Shown here one piece after another: positions 1-6,535 of a DNA stretch of 8,645 bases (within the stretch, counting starts at the first letter, position 1; each line of letters opens with the position of its first letter). The stretch is from Bacteroidales bacterium (GTDB taxonomy: Bacteria > Bacteroidota > Bacteroidia > Bacteroidales > P3): NCBI GenBank assembly GCA_016281475.1, contig JAEEIS010000257.1, positions 1-8,645 of the forward strand, given 5' to 3'. The notes under the pieces were generated by a model that saw only the letters and a list, made by a program, of their open reading frames with translations, was not told where the DNA came from and made no database searches. The translations under genes were made by a program, and so were the position numbers.

Positions 1-453
1 CCCACCCTGCGCGCCTTGGGCAAACGGATGATGGAACGCGGCACCACGCCCGAGTACGAGTGCTTCGAGCTGCGCCACCTCGACAGCGTCCTCGCCATGG
101 CCCGCAAAGGCCAGGTGCCCGGCGCTCCCATGCAATTCAACTTCGTCCTCGGCGTCCCCGGCTGCACCCCCGCCACCGTCGACAACCTCTGCTGGCTCGT
201 CAAGAACATCCCCGCCGGCAGCACCTGGACCGCCACCGGCATCGGCCGCTACGCCTTCCAGCTCGCAGCCCCCGCCATCGTCATGGGCGGCAACGTGCGC
301 GTCGGATTTGAAGACAACCTCTACCTCGAGCGCGGCGTCCTCGCCAAGAGCAACGGCGAGCTGGTCGACAAGGTTGTGCGTATGGCCAAACTGCTCGGCC
401 GCGAAGTGGCCAACAGCGACGAGGCCCGCGAAATTCTCAGCCTTAAACGCTAG
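1..453 (+). CDS. kce: 3-keto-5-aminohexanoate cleavage enzyme (BKACE family), C-terminal part
   Basis: This is the C-terminal 150 residues of a gene whose 5' end lies outside the window; the frame is open from base 1 to the TAG at 451-453. Kce condenses 3-keto-5-aminohexanoate with acetyl-CoA to give acetoacetate and 3-aminobutyryl-CoA in anaerobic lysine fermentation, in the cytoplasm. The segment GGNVRVGFEDNLYLERG is the family signature. The Arg of NVRVG (codon 298-300) and the Glu-Asp of FEDN (310-315) correspond to the catalytic Arg226 and the metal/substrate residues Glu230-Asp231 of the characterised Kce, as I recall that numbering. The two metal-binding histidines would lie upstream of the window. 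Family members are about 270-280 aa, so roughly half is visible. Other BKACE enzymes share this motif and act on other beta-keto acids, so the exact substrate is inferred. The other lysine-fermentation genes are not visible. Confidence 0.85.
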   Translation, partial: PTLRALGKRMMERGTTPEYECFELRHLDSVLAMARKGQVPGAPMQFNFVLGVPGCTPATVDNLCWLVKNIPAGSTWTATGIGRYAFQLAAPAIVMGGNVRVGFEDNLYLERGVLAKSNGELVDKVVRMAKLLGREVANSDEAREILSLKR

Positions 454-526
454 TCGCGACACCCCGTAAGCACTAGGCGAACCCCCTCCACCACCCCACC
501 TTACTCCCGCGAACCGCCACTTTTCC

Positions 527-607
527 ACCGATTCTTTCTAGGTCGATTGTCGCTGTATGAGCGATAAACAACGTCCCAATCGGTAAGAATCGGTAGAAAT
601 CGGTAGG
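527..607. repeat. AATCGGT repeat cluster: one inverted and three tandem 10-bp copies
   Basis: Three direct copies with an exact 10-bp period, AATCGGTAAG, AATCGGTAGA and AATCGGTAGG, occupy 578-607. A fourth copy is inverted at 527-536 (ACCGATTCTT), and is the perfect 10-bp reverse complement of 585-594 (AAGAATCGGT). The 10-bp period would place the copies on one face of the helix, as with a regulator binding site. The inverted pair could alternatively form a stem with a 48-nt loop. No function is known to me. Confidence 0.6.
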
Positions 608-712
608 GAGCCTCAAGAAACGGCACAAAAGAGGAAGACGGTGTGAGGAGGTTCGCCAAAATACATTCCACAACAGCATAAGACACGCGACACCAACAAT
701 ATAAACGCGATA

Positions 713-724
713 GTAATATATTAC
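713..724. promoter_or_regulatory. 12-bp palindrome just upstream of the deiminase start
   Basis: GTAATATATTAC is a perfect 12-bp inverted repeat that ends 5 bp before the ATG at 730. It could be an operator or a weak translational hairpin. A/T-rich palindromes arise easily by chance, so the regulatory role is a guess. Confidence 0.3.
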
Positions 725-729
725 AAAAA

Positions 730-3135
730 ATGAAGAAAACATTCCTTACCCTGCTGACCGTCGTCCTGGCCGTGGCCGCGACAGCACAGAATGCCACCAC
801 ACACGAAGAGATGATGAAAGAGTGGCGGCAGATGAAACACAAACGCGACATCTCGCAACAATACAAGCTGAGCAACATACCGCTCGGCGAAGCGGTGGAG
901 ACACCGAAAAGCGCCAAGGCCCTGCCCGAGGATCGCATCTGGTTCCCCGGCGAGTGGGAGGAGGTGCAGGCCATCGTGGTCACCCCCTACTACTCCTACC
1001 TGCCCGACACCAACCTGGGCGCGGGCAACTACATCGCCGACCCCGTGGTGACGGGCGTGGGCGAATACTATAAGTACAACCCCTCTCGTGGTTGGATGTC
1101 CACCAACACCTACGGCCCCTACAAGAGCATCATGGACACCAACAGCACCTTCGGCAAGGTGTTCTTCTACCTCATGGACGGCATCCAGCTAGGCAATGCC
1201 GAGGCTTGGGTGCGCGTGGAGAAGGCCGAGGACTCCGCCAAGGTGCTGCGCACGCTGACCCGCATGAATCTGCGCCACAACAAGGTGCGCTTCATCGTCG
1301 GGCCGGGCAACTCGTTCTGGTATCGCGACTGCGGCCCCATCTGCTTCTACTATGGTGACCAGGACAGCGTGGCGATGATGGACTTCGAGTACTATCCCGG
1401 CCGCGCGTTGGACGACTCGCTGCCGTCGCTCATCTACCGCCAGATGGGCCTGCCCAACTATATCAACACCTTCGAATGGGAAGGCGGAAACTGCCTGGTC
1501 GACGGCGCGGGATTCCTGTTCACGAGCGACGCCATCTATGCCGCCAACGGCGACAACACGGGCCAAATCACCTGGGACGGACGGAACATCAGCAGCATCC
1601 GCTACACCAACAAGGCCCGCCTCACCCAGGCGCAGACCCGCCAGGCCTTGCGCAGCCTGCTGGGCCAGCGCGAGACGCACGTGCTGCCCGCCTACCAGTA
1701 CGACGGCGGCACGGGCCACGTGGACCTCTACGCCGACATGTGCGAGGAGAACGGTTTCGTCTTTTCGGTGATGCCCGACAGCTACAGCCGCTGGACAGAC
1801 TACAGCACGGGCGCACGCAACATCGACTCGCTCTGCTCCTACACCTCCATCTTCGACCGCCCCTACTACATGTCCACCATACCCTTCCCGAGCAAGGACA
1901 ACGGTGGCAACTTCTCCAGCCAGAATGAGTACGACCAGCAATACACCCGCACCTACAGCAACCACACGTTTGTGAACAACGTGATACTGCAGCCCTGCTT
2001 CTCCACGGTGAGCAACGGCCAGCCCACAGCCGCATGGGACCGTGAAAACATCGAGAAGCTGAAGGAGGCCTATCCCGGCTACACCATCTATCCCGTCGAC
2101 GTGCGCGAGTTTGACGGCAGCGGCGGTGCCATACACTGCGTGACCAAGCAGATTCCCGCCGACAATCCTATCCGCATCCTGCACAAGAGCGTCGTGGGCT
2201 GCGCTGACGACATGCGCGGCAACGACATTCCCGTGAGCGCCGTCATCACCAACCGCAACGGTATCCGCAGTGCCAATTGTTACTATCGTTTTAAGAGAGG
2301 GTTAGGGAACTTCGACTCGTGGGACACTATTCCTATGACAGCCAACGGCAACAAGTATTCCTGCCTACTGCCCACCGCAGGTATCAACGACCGTACCTAC
2401 GACACCAGCTACAGCCAACATATCATTGTCGATAGCACATTCCTTTATACCGACACCGTTGCCGAGATTCTCAGCCACTATTCTCATTGGTACATAGACT
2501 CCGTCACCCACGACACCGTCGAAGTCTACACCTACGACACCACATACCACTACGTCAACCACTATAGGTTCGACACCACCGTCACTTCCATCGACACAAC
2601 CGTCTCCATTATCAAAGAACAGATTACTTTTGAGTACTACATTGGTGCCACCGACAACCACTTCAAGACTATCACCAAGCCCATGACCGCCCGCCAGGGA
2701 GGGTACTACAGTTTCTACTACGACGGAGAGCTGATGGAGCTGGACAGCTCGCGCTACGACTTCTCGACCGAGCCGCGCCCCATGACCGACATCACCTTCG
2801 TCTTCGACGCCAACCGCACCCACCGCGACACCAGCACCACCCCCGAGCCTCCCCATACCGAGGGCATCGACACTCCCCAAGCCGAATCCGCTTTCGGACA
2901 GTTCTACCCCAACCCCGCCACCGACCAAGCCAAGATACAGATTAACCTTGGCAACGGTGGAAGCTACACGGTTGACATCATCGACAATCTAGGCCGCACC
3001 ATCCACAGCACCCAGCTGCAGACCGCGGGCAGCATCGTCTTCACCATCCGCACCGACAAGTTGGCCTCGGGCATCTACACCGTGCGCTTCTCCGGCAACG
3101 GCCAGACCATCGCCCGCCGACTGATGGTGAGATAA
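730..3135 (+). CDS. Secreted peptidylarginine/agmatine deiminase-family protein with T9SS sorting domain
   Basis: This 801-aa protein is of the PAD_porph/agmatine deiminase fold, which hydrolyses a guanidinium group to a ureido group plus ammonia. Residues 1-20 are a signal peptide ending ATAQ. The deiminase domain spans about 50-490. Catalytic positions visible by motif are Asp200 (WYRDCGP), His330 and Asp332 (GTGHVDLY) and Cys470 (GGAIHCVTKQIP), matching Asp130, His236, Asp238 and Cys351 of P. gingivalis PPAD as I recall it. An Ig-like domain follows from about 515 (CYYRF...), is interrupted at about 554-630 by an Asp-Thr/Ser-rich insert, and resumes with FEYYIGATDN. Residues 722-801 (FYPNPATDQ...IYTVRF...RRLMVR) are a typical type A T9SS sorting domain, so the enzyme is likely exported and anchored to or released at the surface. 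PPAD is about 556 aa, so this protein has extra segments, also near 65-150. Substrate (peptidyl-Arg, agmatine or other) is undetermined. The start fits the signal peptide; the leader is A-rich with no Shine-Dalgarno. Confidence 0.88.
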   Translation: MKKTFLTLLTVVLAVAATAQNATTHEEMMKEWRQMKHKRDISQQYKLSNIPLGEAVETPKSAKALPEDRIWFPGEWEEVQAIVVTPYYSYLPDTNLGAGNYIADPVVTGVGEYYKYNPSRGWMSTNTYGPYKSIMDTNSTFGKVFFYLMDGIQLGNAEAWVRVEKAEDSAKVLRTLTRMNLRHNKVRFIVGPGNSFWYRDCGPICFYYGDQDSVAMMDFEYYPGRALDDSLPSLIYRQMGLPNYINTFEWEGGNCLVDGAGFLFTSDAIYAANGDNTGQITWDGRNISSIRYTNKARLTQAQTRQALRSLLGQRETHVLPAYQYDGGTGHVDLYADMCEENGFVFSVMPDSYSRWTDYSTGARNIDSLCSYTSIFDRPYYMSTIPFPSKDNGGNFSSQNEYDQQYTRTYSNHTFVNNVILQPCFSTVSNGQPTAAWDRENIEKLKEAYPGYTIYPVDVREFDGSGGAIHCVTKQIPADNPIRILHKSVVGCADDMRGNDIPVSAVITNRNGIRSANCYYRFKRGLGNFDSWDTIPMTANGNKYSCLLPTAGINDRTYDTSYSQHIIVDSTFLYTDTVAEILSHYSHWYIDSVTHDTVEVYTYDTTYHYVNHYRFDTTVTSIDTTVSIIKEQITFEYYIGATDNHFKTITKPMTARQGGYYSFYYDGELMELDSSRYDFSTEPRPMTDITFVFDANRTHRDTSTTPEPPHTEGIDTPQAESAFGQFYPNPATDQAKIQINLGNGGSYTVDIIDNLGRTIHSTQLQTAGSIVFTIRTDKLASGIYTVRFSGNGQTIARRLMVR
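2389..2619 (+). other. Asp-Thr/Ser-rich insert in the Ig-like domain of the deiminase
   Basis: This encodes residues 554-630 of the deiminase protein. It has eight Asp-(Ser/Thr)-x triplets (DTS, DST, DTV, DSV, DTV and three DTT) mixed with many Tyr, His and Val. Seven of the eight fit the D(S/T)(A/I/L/V/M/T) O-glycosylation motif established for secreted Bacteroidota proteins. Compared with my recollection of PPAD, it is inserted between two strands of the Ig-like domain. Similar DTTY-rich linkers occur in other secreted Bacteroidales proteins. Boundaries are approximate. Confidence 0.6.
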
Positions 3136-3164
3136 TATAGTAAAAACACAAAAATCGATAAACC

Positions 3165-4799
3165 ATGAAGAAACTATTTGTTATCAGCCTCTACCTTGTG
3201 GCCATGACCTTTGCGGCATGGTCGCAGCTCGACTCCATCCCCATCACGGGAACGGCCATCGACACCACCAAAGTGTACGACGGCACCACCTCTGTCAACA
3301 TTATCACCATCGGAGAGATTCCTCTGCTTCCATACAATCAAGTGACAATTAATGCCGAAGCGCACTATCTGGATGCCAACGTGGGCGAGGACAAACCCGT
3401 GGTGGTCACATTCACCCTCACCGGAGCCGACGCCTACCACTACCAGACACCCGCCAGCATCATCCTCTATGCCGACATCACCCCCCTGCCCATCGCCACC
3501 GAGGGACTCCAGCTGCAGCTCAATCGCGAATACGACGGCACCACCAACTGCGAGGTGACCAACCCCGGCAGCCTGCTAGGCGTGCTGCCCGGCGACACGG
3601 TGGATCAGACCGTCACGGCCCATTTTGCCACCCCCAACGCGGGCTACCTCAAGCCCGTCACCGTCACCCACACCCTCACCGGCCCGCAGGCAGGCAACTA
3701 CAATCTGGTGTACTCGCACGCCTTCATTGGCAGCATCACGCGCCGCACGGTCAGCCCCGACTGCCCACTGCACTATATTCTAACCGTAAAAGAATATGAC
3801 GGTACCGACACCGCCTGGGTATACTACCAGCCACCCCTGCAAGGAGCCGTGGCGGGCGACGACATCGCTCTGCACACCACCGCCAACTACGACAGTCCTG
3901 AAGTGGGCGACAACAAGACCATCTACACCCACCACCAACTGCTGGGTGCCGACACGGGCAACTATCGCCTTGTGGCAGACAGCGTCTACCCATACAAGGG
4001 CCGAATTGTCCTGCCCCTCGTTTTCGACACGGTGGACGACGGCCAACAATTTGTCGCCACAGCCTATGGCTTCTGCAACAACGAAAACGTCTCGGTACGC
4101 TTCCTCATCCATCAGGGCGAGCCGGCCTACTACCACCTCATCTTCTCCGACGAGGCACTGGCAGCGGGCTTCGACGACACCATTTGGCACGAATTCGTCG
4201 ACAGCAGCCTTCTCACCTTCCCCATACCCAGCAACTGTCCCGCAGGACACTACTCCGCCATGGTCGAATTCCAAAGCGTCGGCCAAGTATACACCGCCTA
4301 CACCTTCACCTTCAACATCAACCTTTCGAATGCCTACTACGTGCTAGCCTTCAACGACGTAATCAGCATCGACAATAGCGGCCGTCTCGACGGCCAGCCC
4401 GACCGCTTCCGCACCTTCCAGTGGTACCACAACGGCGAAACCATCCCCAACGCCAACAAGCCCTACTACCAAGAGCCTGGCGGCCTCAATGGCAAATACT
4501 CTGTCATGGTCAACCTGGGCACCGACGACGAGGCAATGGTCTGTCCCACCAACATCTACAACCCAACCGACAAAGTCGCCATCCATCTGATGCCCTCGCC
4601 CGTGGTCTCGACCACCACTATCAAGCTGCAAGGCTTCGACGAGGCTCAACACCAGCTGCAAGTGTTCAACAGCAACGGCGTGGTGGTCCACACCGCCACC
4701 TTCCAAGGCACACAGCACCTGCTCGACCTCTCCACCCTGCCGCAAGGCACCTACATGGTCACCGTCGACGGACATTCTGTCAAAACCTTAAAACTCTAA
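3165..4799 (+). CDS. Secreted surface protein with three YDG repeats and T9SS-like C-terminus
   Basis: This 544-aa protein has a signal peptide (residues 1-21, ending AAWSQ). Three tandem YDG-type repeats follow, beginning near Tyr38 (KVYDGTT), Tyr123 (REYDGTT) and Tyr211 (KEYDGTD), so the spacing is 85 and 88 residues. Each carries a closing motif of the form LTGADAYHY, LTGPQAGNY or LLGADTGNY, as is usual for YDG domains found in large bacterial adhesins. Residues about 285-470 form a further beta-rich part containing FQWYHNGETI and GGLNGKYSV, a pattern common in Bacteroidales surface proteins. Residues 471-544 resemble a T9SS type A sorting domain (LQVFNSNGVVVHTA...LPQGTYMVTV...KTLKL), but with MPSP where YPNP is usual. 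I see no catalytic motif, so an adhesive or structural role is inferred. The gene starts 29 bp after the deiminase stop, which suggests co-transcription. Confidence 0.78.
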   Translation: MKKLFVISLYLVAMTFAAWSQLDSIPITGTAIDTTKVYDGTTSVNIITIGEIPLLPYNQVTINAEAHYLDANVGEDKPVVVTFTLTGADAYHYQTPASIILYADITPLPIATEGLQLQLNREYDGTTNCEVTNPGSLLGVLPGDTVDQTVTAHFATPNAGYLKPVTVTHTLTGPQAGNYNLVYSHAFIGSITRRTVSPDCPLHYILTVKEYDGTDTAWVYYQPPLQGAVAGDDIALHTTANYDSPEVGDNKTIYTHHQLLGADTGNYRLVADSVYPYKGRIVLPLVFDTVDDGQQFVATAYGFCNNENVSVRFLIHQGEPAYYHLIFSDEALAAGFDDTIWHEFVDSSLLTFPIPSNCPAGHYSAMVEFQSVGQVYTAYTFTFNINLSNAYYVLAFNDVISIDNSGRLDGQPDRFRTFQWYHNGETIPNANKPYYQEPGGLNGKYSVMVNLGTDDEAMVCPTNIYNPTDKVAIHLMPSPVVSTTTIKLQGFDEAQHQLQVFNSNGVVVHTATFQGTQHLLDLSTLPQGTYMVTVDGHSVKTLKL

Positions 4800-4803
4800 C
4801 ACC

Positions 4804-6414
4804 ATGAAGAAGATAATCCTTACCATAGCCCTGCTGTCCGGCATCGGCACCGCATCGGCCCAAATGAACGACCACATCAGCAACATCCAGGCCAACCTCG
4901 GCGGCGGCATACACACCCTCCTCTACACCCCCGCCGACGGCACACGCGCCACAGGCCTAGGCGGAGTGCTCGAGCTGCAATACCAATACATGTTCAACCA
5001 TCACTTGGGACTTGCCCTCGGTGTGCAGGCCAACACCCTGCGCAGCACCTCCACCTACAACTACGGCTACACCCAGAAACCCGTGGTCCTGCCAGGTGCC
5101 AACTATCCCGCCGACCTCAACGTCCACTTCTACAACTGGCGCGAGCGTCAGAACGTCATCAACCTCAGCATCCCCCTGCAGCTCATCCTGCGTGCCCCCA
5201 TCAGCGTCACCAGCGCATTCCAGATGGGGCTCGGCGCCAGCCTCAACCACCCGCTCAGCGCCAGCCACAAATACCTAAGCGGACGCTACGTCACCGAAGC
5301 CTACATGCCGCAGACCAACGTCACCTACACCGACATGGACAACCATCTCCTCGGCACCTACAATGGCGAAAAGAAGGCACACGCCCTCGACATCGCCCCC
5401 ATCTACTGCGCCCTCCATGCCGACCTCGGTTTTGTCTTCAACCTCAGCAAGACCACCGGCTTCTATCTGGGCCTCTATGGCTACTACTCACCCGAAAACA
5501 TCAACCCCAACGCTGACATCAACACCGCCATGCTCGACGTTGTCGCCAATGGGGCCTCGTCTGCATTCGACATGCGCAGTTCCTTTGCCTCCGACCGCGT
5601 AGGCGTAGTCCATCCCCTCGAAGTGGGCATCAAGCTGGGCCTGCGCTTCGGCTGTGGCAAAGACGTAGACTGGCGTGAGATAGCCGCTGCCGAGGCCGCT
5701 GCTGCCGCACAAGCCGAAGCTGAGCGCATAGCCGCCGAGCGCAAGGCCGAAGAAGAACGCATCGCCGCTGAGCAACGCGCCCGCGAAGAGGCCGTGGCAC
5801 GTGCCCGCGCCGAGGCCGAAGCCAAAGCCAAGGCCACTGCCGACTCCATAGCCCGCGTACATGCCGCCGAGCTGGCCAAGGCCAAGGCACAAGCCGAAGC
5901 CGAGGCCGCCGCACGCCAGCGTGCACAGGCTCAGGCCGACTCACTGGCTCGCGCACAAGCCGATGCCGAAGCACGTGCCCGTGCCGATGCCGAGGCACGC
6001 GAGCGCGCTGAAGCCGAAGCACGTGCCCGCGCCAAGGCCGAGCAACGCGTACGCGAAGAAGCCGCCTTCGTGGCAGGCTACAAAGACATAGCCTACTTCG
6101 AAACCGGCAAAGACACCCCCATCTTCGGCGAACTCAACGAAGACTCGTGGGAAAACCTCAAAAACGTCATGGCCCGCTACCCCGAAATCACCGTCACCGT
6201 TACCGGCCACACCGACAACGTCGGCAAACCTGCCAGCAACCAAGCCCTCTCCCAGCGTCGTGCCGACAACATCAAGGCCATGCTCGTAGGCAAGGGCATC
6301 GACGGTAGCCGCATCCGCGCCATCGGTCGTGGCGACAAAGACCCCATCGCCTCCAACAAGACCAAAGAAGGCCGCGCCAAAAACCGCCGCATCGAAATCA
6401 CCATCGGAAAATAG
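4804..6414 (+). CDS. OmpA-family outer membrane protein with long Ala/Glu/Arg coil
   Basis: This 536-aa protein has a signal peptide (residues 1-20, ending TASAQ). Residues about 21-285 have alternating polar/aromatic strands (LELQYQYMF, HHLGLALGVQ, TGFYLGLYGYY, VGIKLGLRFG) consistent with an outer-membrane beta-barrel. Residues 292-421 are almost entirely Ala, Glu, Arg, Lys, Gln and Asp, and probably form a long alpha-helical rod or coiled coil, broken by DSIARV and DSLARA. Residues about 428-536 are an OmpA-like peptidoglycan-binding domain: GHTDNVG with Asp471, LSQRRA with Arg486, and the tail GRAKNRRIEI. Asp471 and Arg486 match the diaminopimelate-binding Asp271/Arg286 of Acinetobacter OmpA, as I recall it. 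The ATG lies 4 bp after the preceding stop, so translational coupling is likely. I infer that it ties the outer membrane to peptidoglycan; an additional role with the two exported proteins encoded upstream is possible but unproven. Confidence 0.87.
   Translation: MKKIILTIALLSGIGTASAQMNDHISNIQANLGGGIHTLLYTPADGTRATGLGGVLELQYQYMFNHHLGLALGVQANTLRSTSTYNYGYTQKPVVLPGANYPADLNVHFYNWRERQNVINLSIPLQLILRAPISVTSAFQMGLGASLNHPLSASHKYLSGRYVTEAYMPQTNVTYTDMDNHLLGTYNGEKKAHALDIAPIYCALHADLGFVFNLSKTTGFYLGLYGYYSPENINPNADINTAMLDVVANGASSAFDMRSSFASDRVGVVHPLEVGIKLGLRFGCGKDVDWREIAAAEAAAAAQAEAERIAAERKAEEERIAAEQRAREEAVARARAEAEAKAKATADSIARVHAAELAKAKAQAEAEAAARQRAQAQADSLARAQADAEARARADAEARERAEAEARARAKAEQRVREEAAFVAGYKDIAYFETGKDTPIFGELNEDSWENLKNVMARYPEITVTVTGHTDNVGKPASNQALSQRRADNIKAMLVGKGIDGSRIRAIGRGDKDPIASNKTKEGRAKNRRIEITIGK
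5677..6066 (+). repeat. Degenerate Ala/Glu/Arg coding repeat in the OmpA-family gene
   Basis: This encodes the coil of residues 292-421. Short units such as GCCGAAGC and CGTGCCCG recur in phase. The best exact copy I found is 17 bp (GCCGAAGCACGTGCCCG) at 5965-5981 and again at 6013-6029, 48 bp (16 codons) apart. Such repeats could change length by recombination or slippage. Confidence 0.65.
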
Positions 6415-6418
6415 TAAA

Positions 6419-6441
6419 TGGAAGTTAAAGTGGAAGTTAAA
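6419..6441 (+). repeat. Two 11-bp direct repeats after the OmpA-family stop
   Basis: TGGAAGTTAAA occurs at 6419-6429 and again at 6431-6441, a 12-bp period, starting 5 bp after the stop codon. It borders the long hairpin that follows and may be part of the same repeat element. Confidence 0.55.
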
Positions 6442-6446
6442 ATGTC

Positions 6447-6517
6447 GTGAATGGTGAATCGTGAATGGTGAATTGACAATACATTTGTCCTTTCACTATT
6501 CACAATTCACTATTCAC
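6447..6517. repeat. Long near-perfect hairpin built of GTGAATGGTGAAT repeats
   Basis: Bases 6447-6472 pair with 6492-6517: 26 positions with 23 Watson-Crick pairs, two G-U pairs and one mismatch. An inner stem GACAA/TTGTC (6475-6479 with 6485-6489) closes a 5-nt loop. Each arm is itself a tandem repeat of about 14 bp (GTGAATGGTGAATC on the left). It begins about 30 bp downstream of the OmpA-family gene. No U-tract follows, so a classical intrinsic terminator is not supported. It could be an mRNA 3'-end stabiliser, a roadblock, or a copy of an interspersed repeat. Confidence 0.75.
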
Positions 6518-6535
6518 ACATCACAATTCAATCAA

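Larger units (their letters stand above)
454..729. other. Non-coding leader region before the deiminase gene
   Basis: This 276-bp stretch lies between kce and the deiminase gene. I see no convincing coding frame in it. It carries inverted and direct AATCGGT repeats (527-607), a small TCGCT/AGCGA hairpin (550-564), and a palindrome next to the start codon (713-724). I found no good TAnnTTTG -7 box and no clear terminator for kce. The promoter of the downstream operon may lie here without matching the consensus, or transcription may read through from kce. Confidence 0.5.

Noticed and set aside
473..983. Minus-strand open frames across the leader and start of the deiminase gene
   Set aside because: They overlap the signal-peptide start of a real gene, lack domain features and would run through the repeat cluster.
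1189..2184. 331-codon open frame on the minus strand inside the deiminase gene
   Set aside because: It is antisense to a well-supported gene with clear catalytic motifs. Its composition (Val, Ala, Gly, His rich, no domain pattern) is what GC-rich codons give when read on the opposite strand.
730..3135. Ordinary cytoplasmic agmatine deiminase
   Set aside because: The signal peptide, the Ig-like domain and the T9SS sorting tail show an exported protein more than twice the length of a typical AguA.
5484..6022. Several overlapping Ala/Arg/Gly-rich open frames opposite the OmpA-family coil
   Set aside because: They are by-products of the repetitive GCC/CGC codons of the coil and have no independent support.
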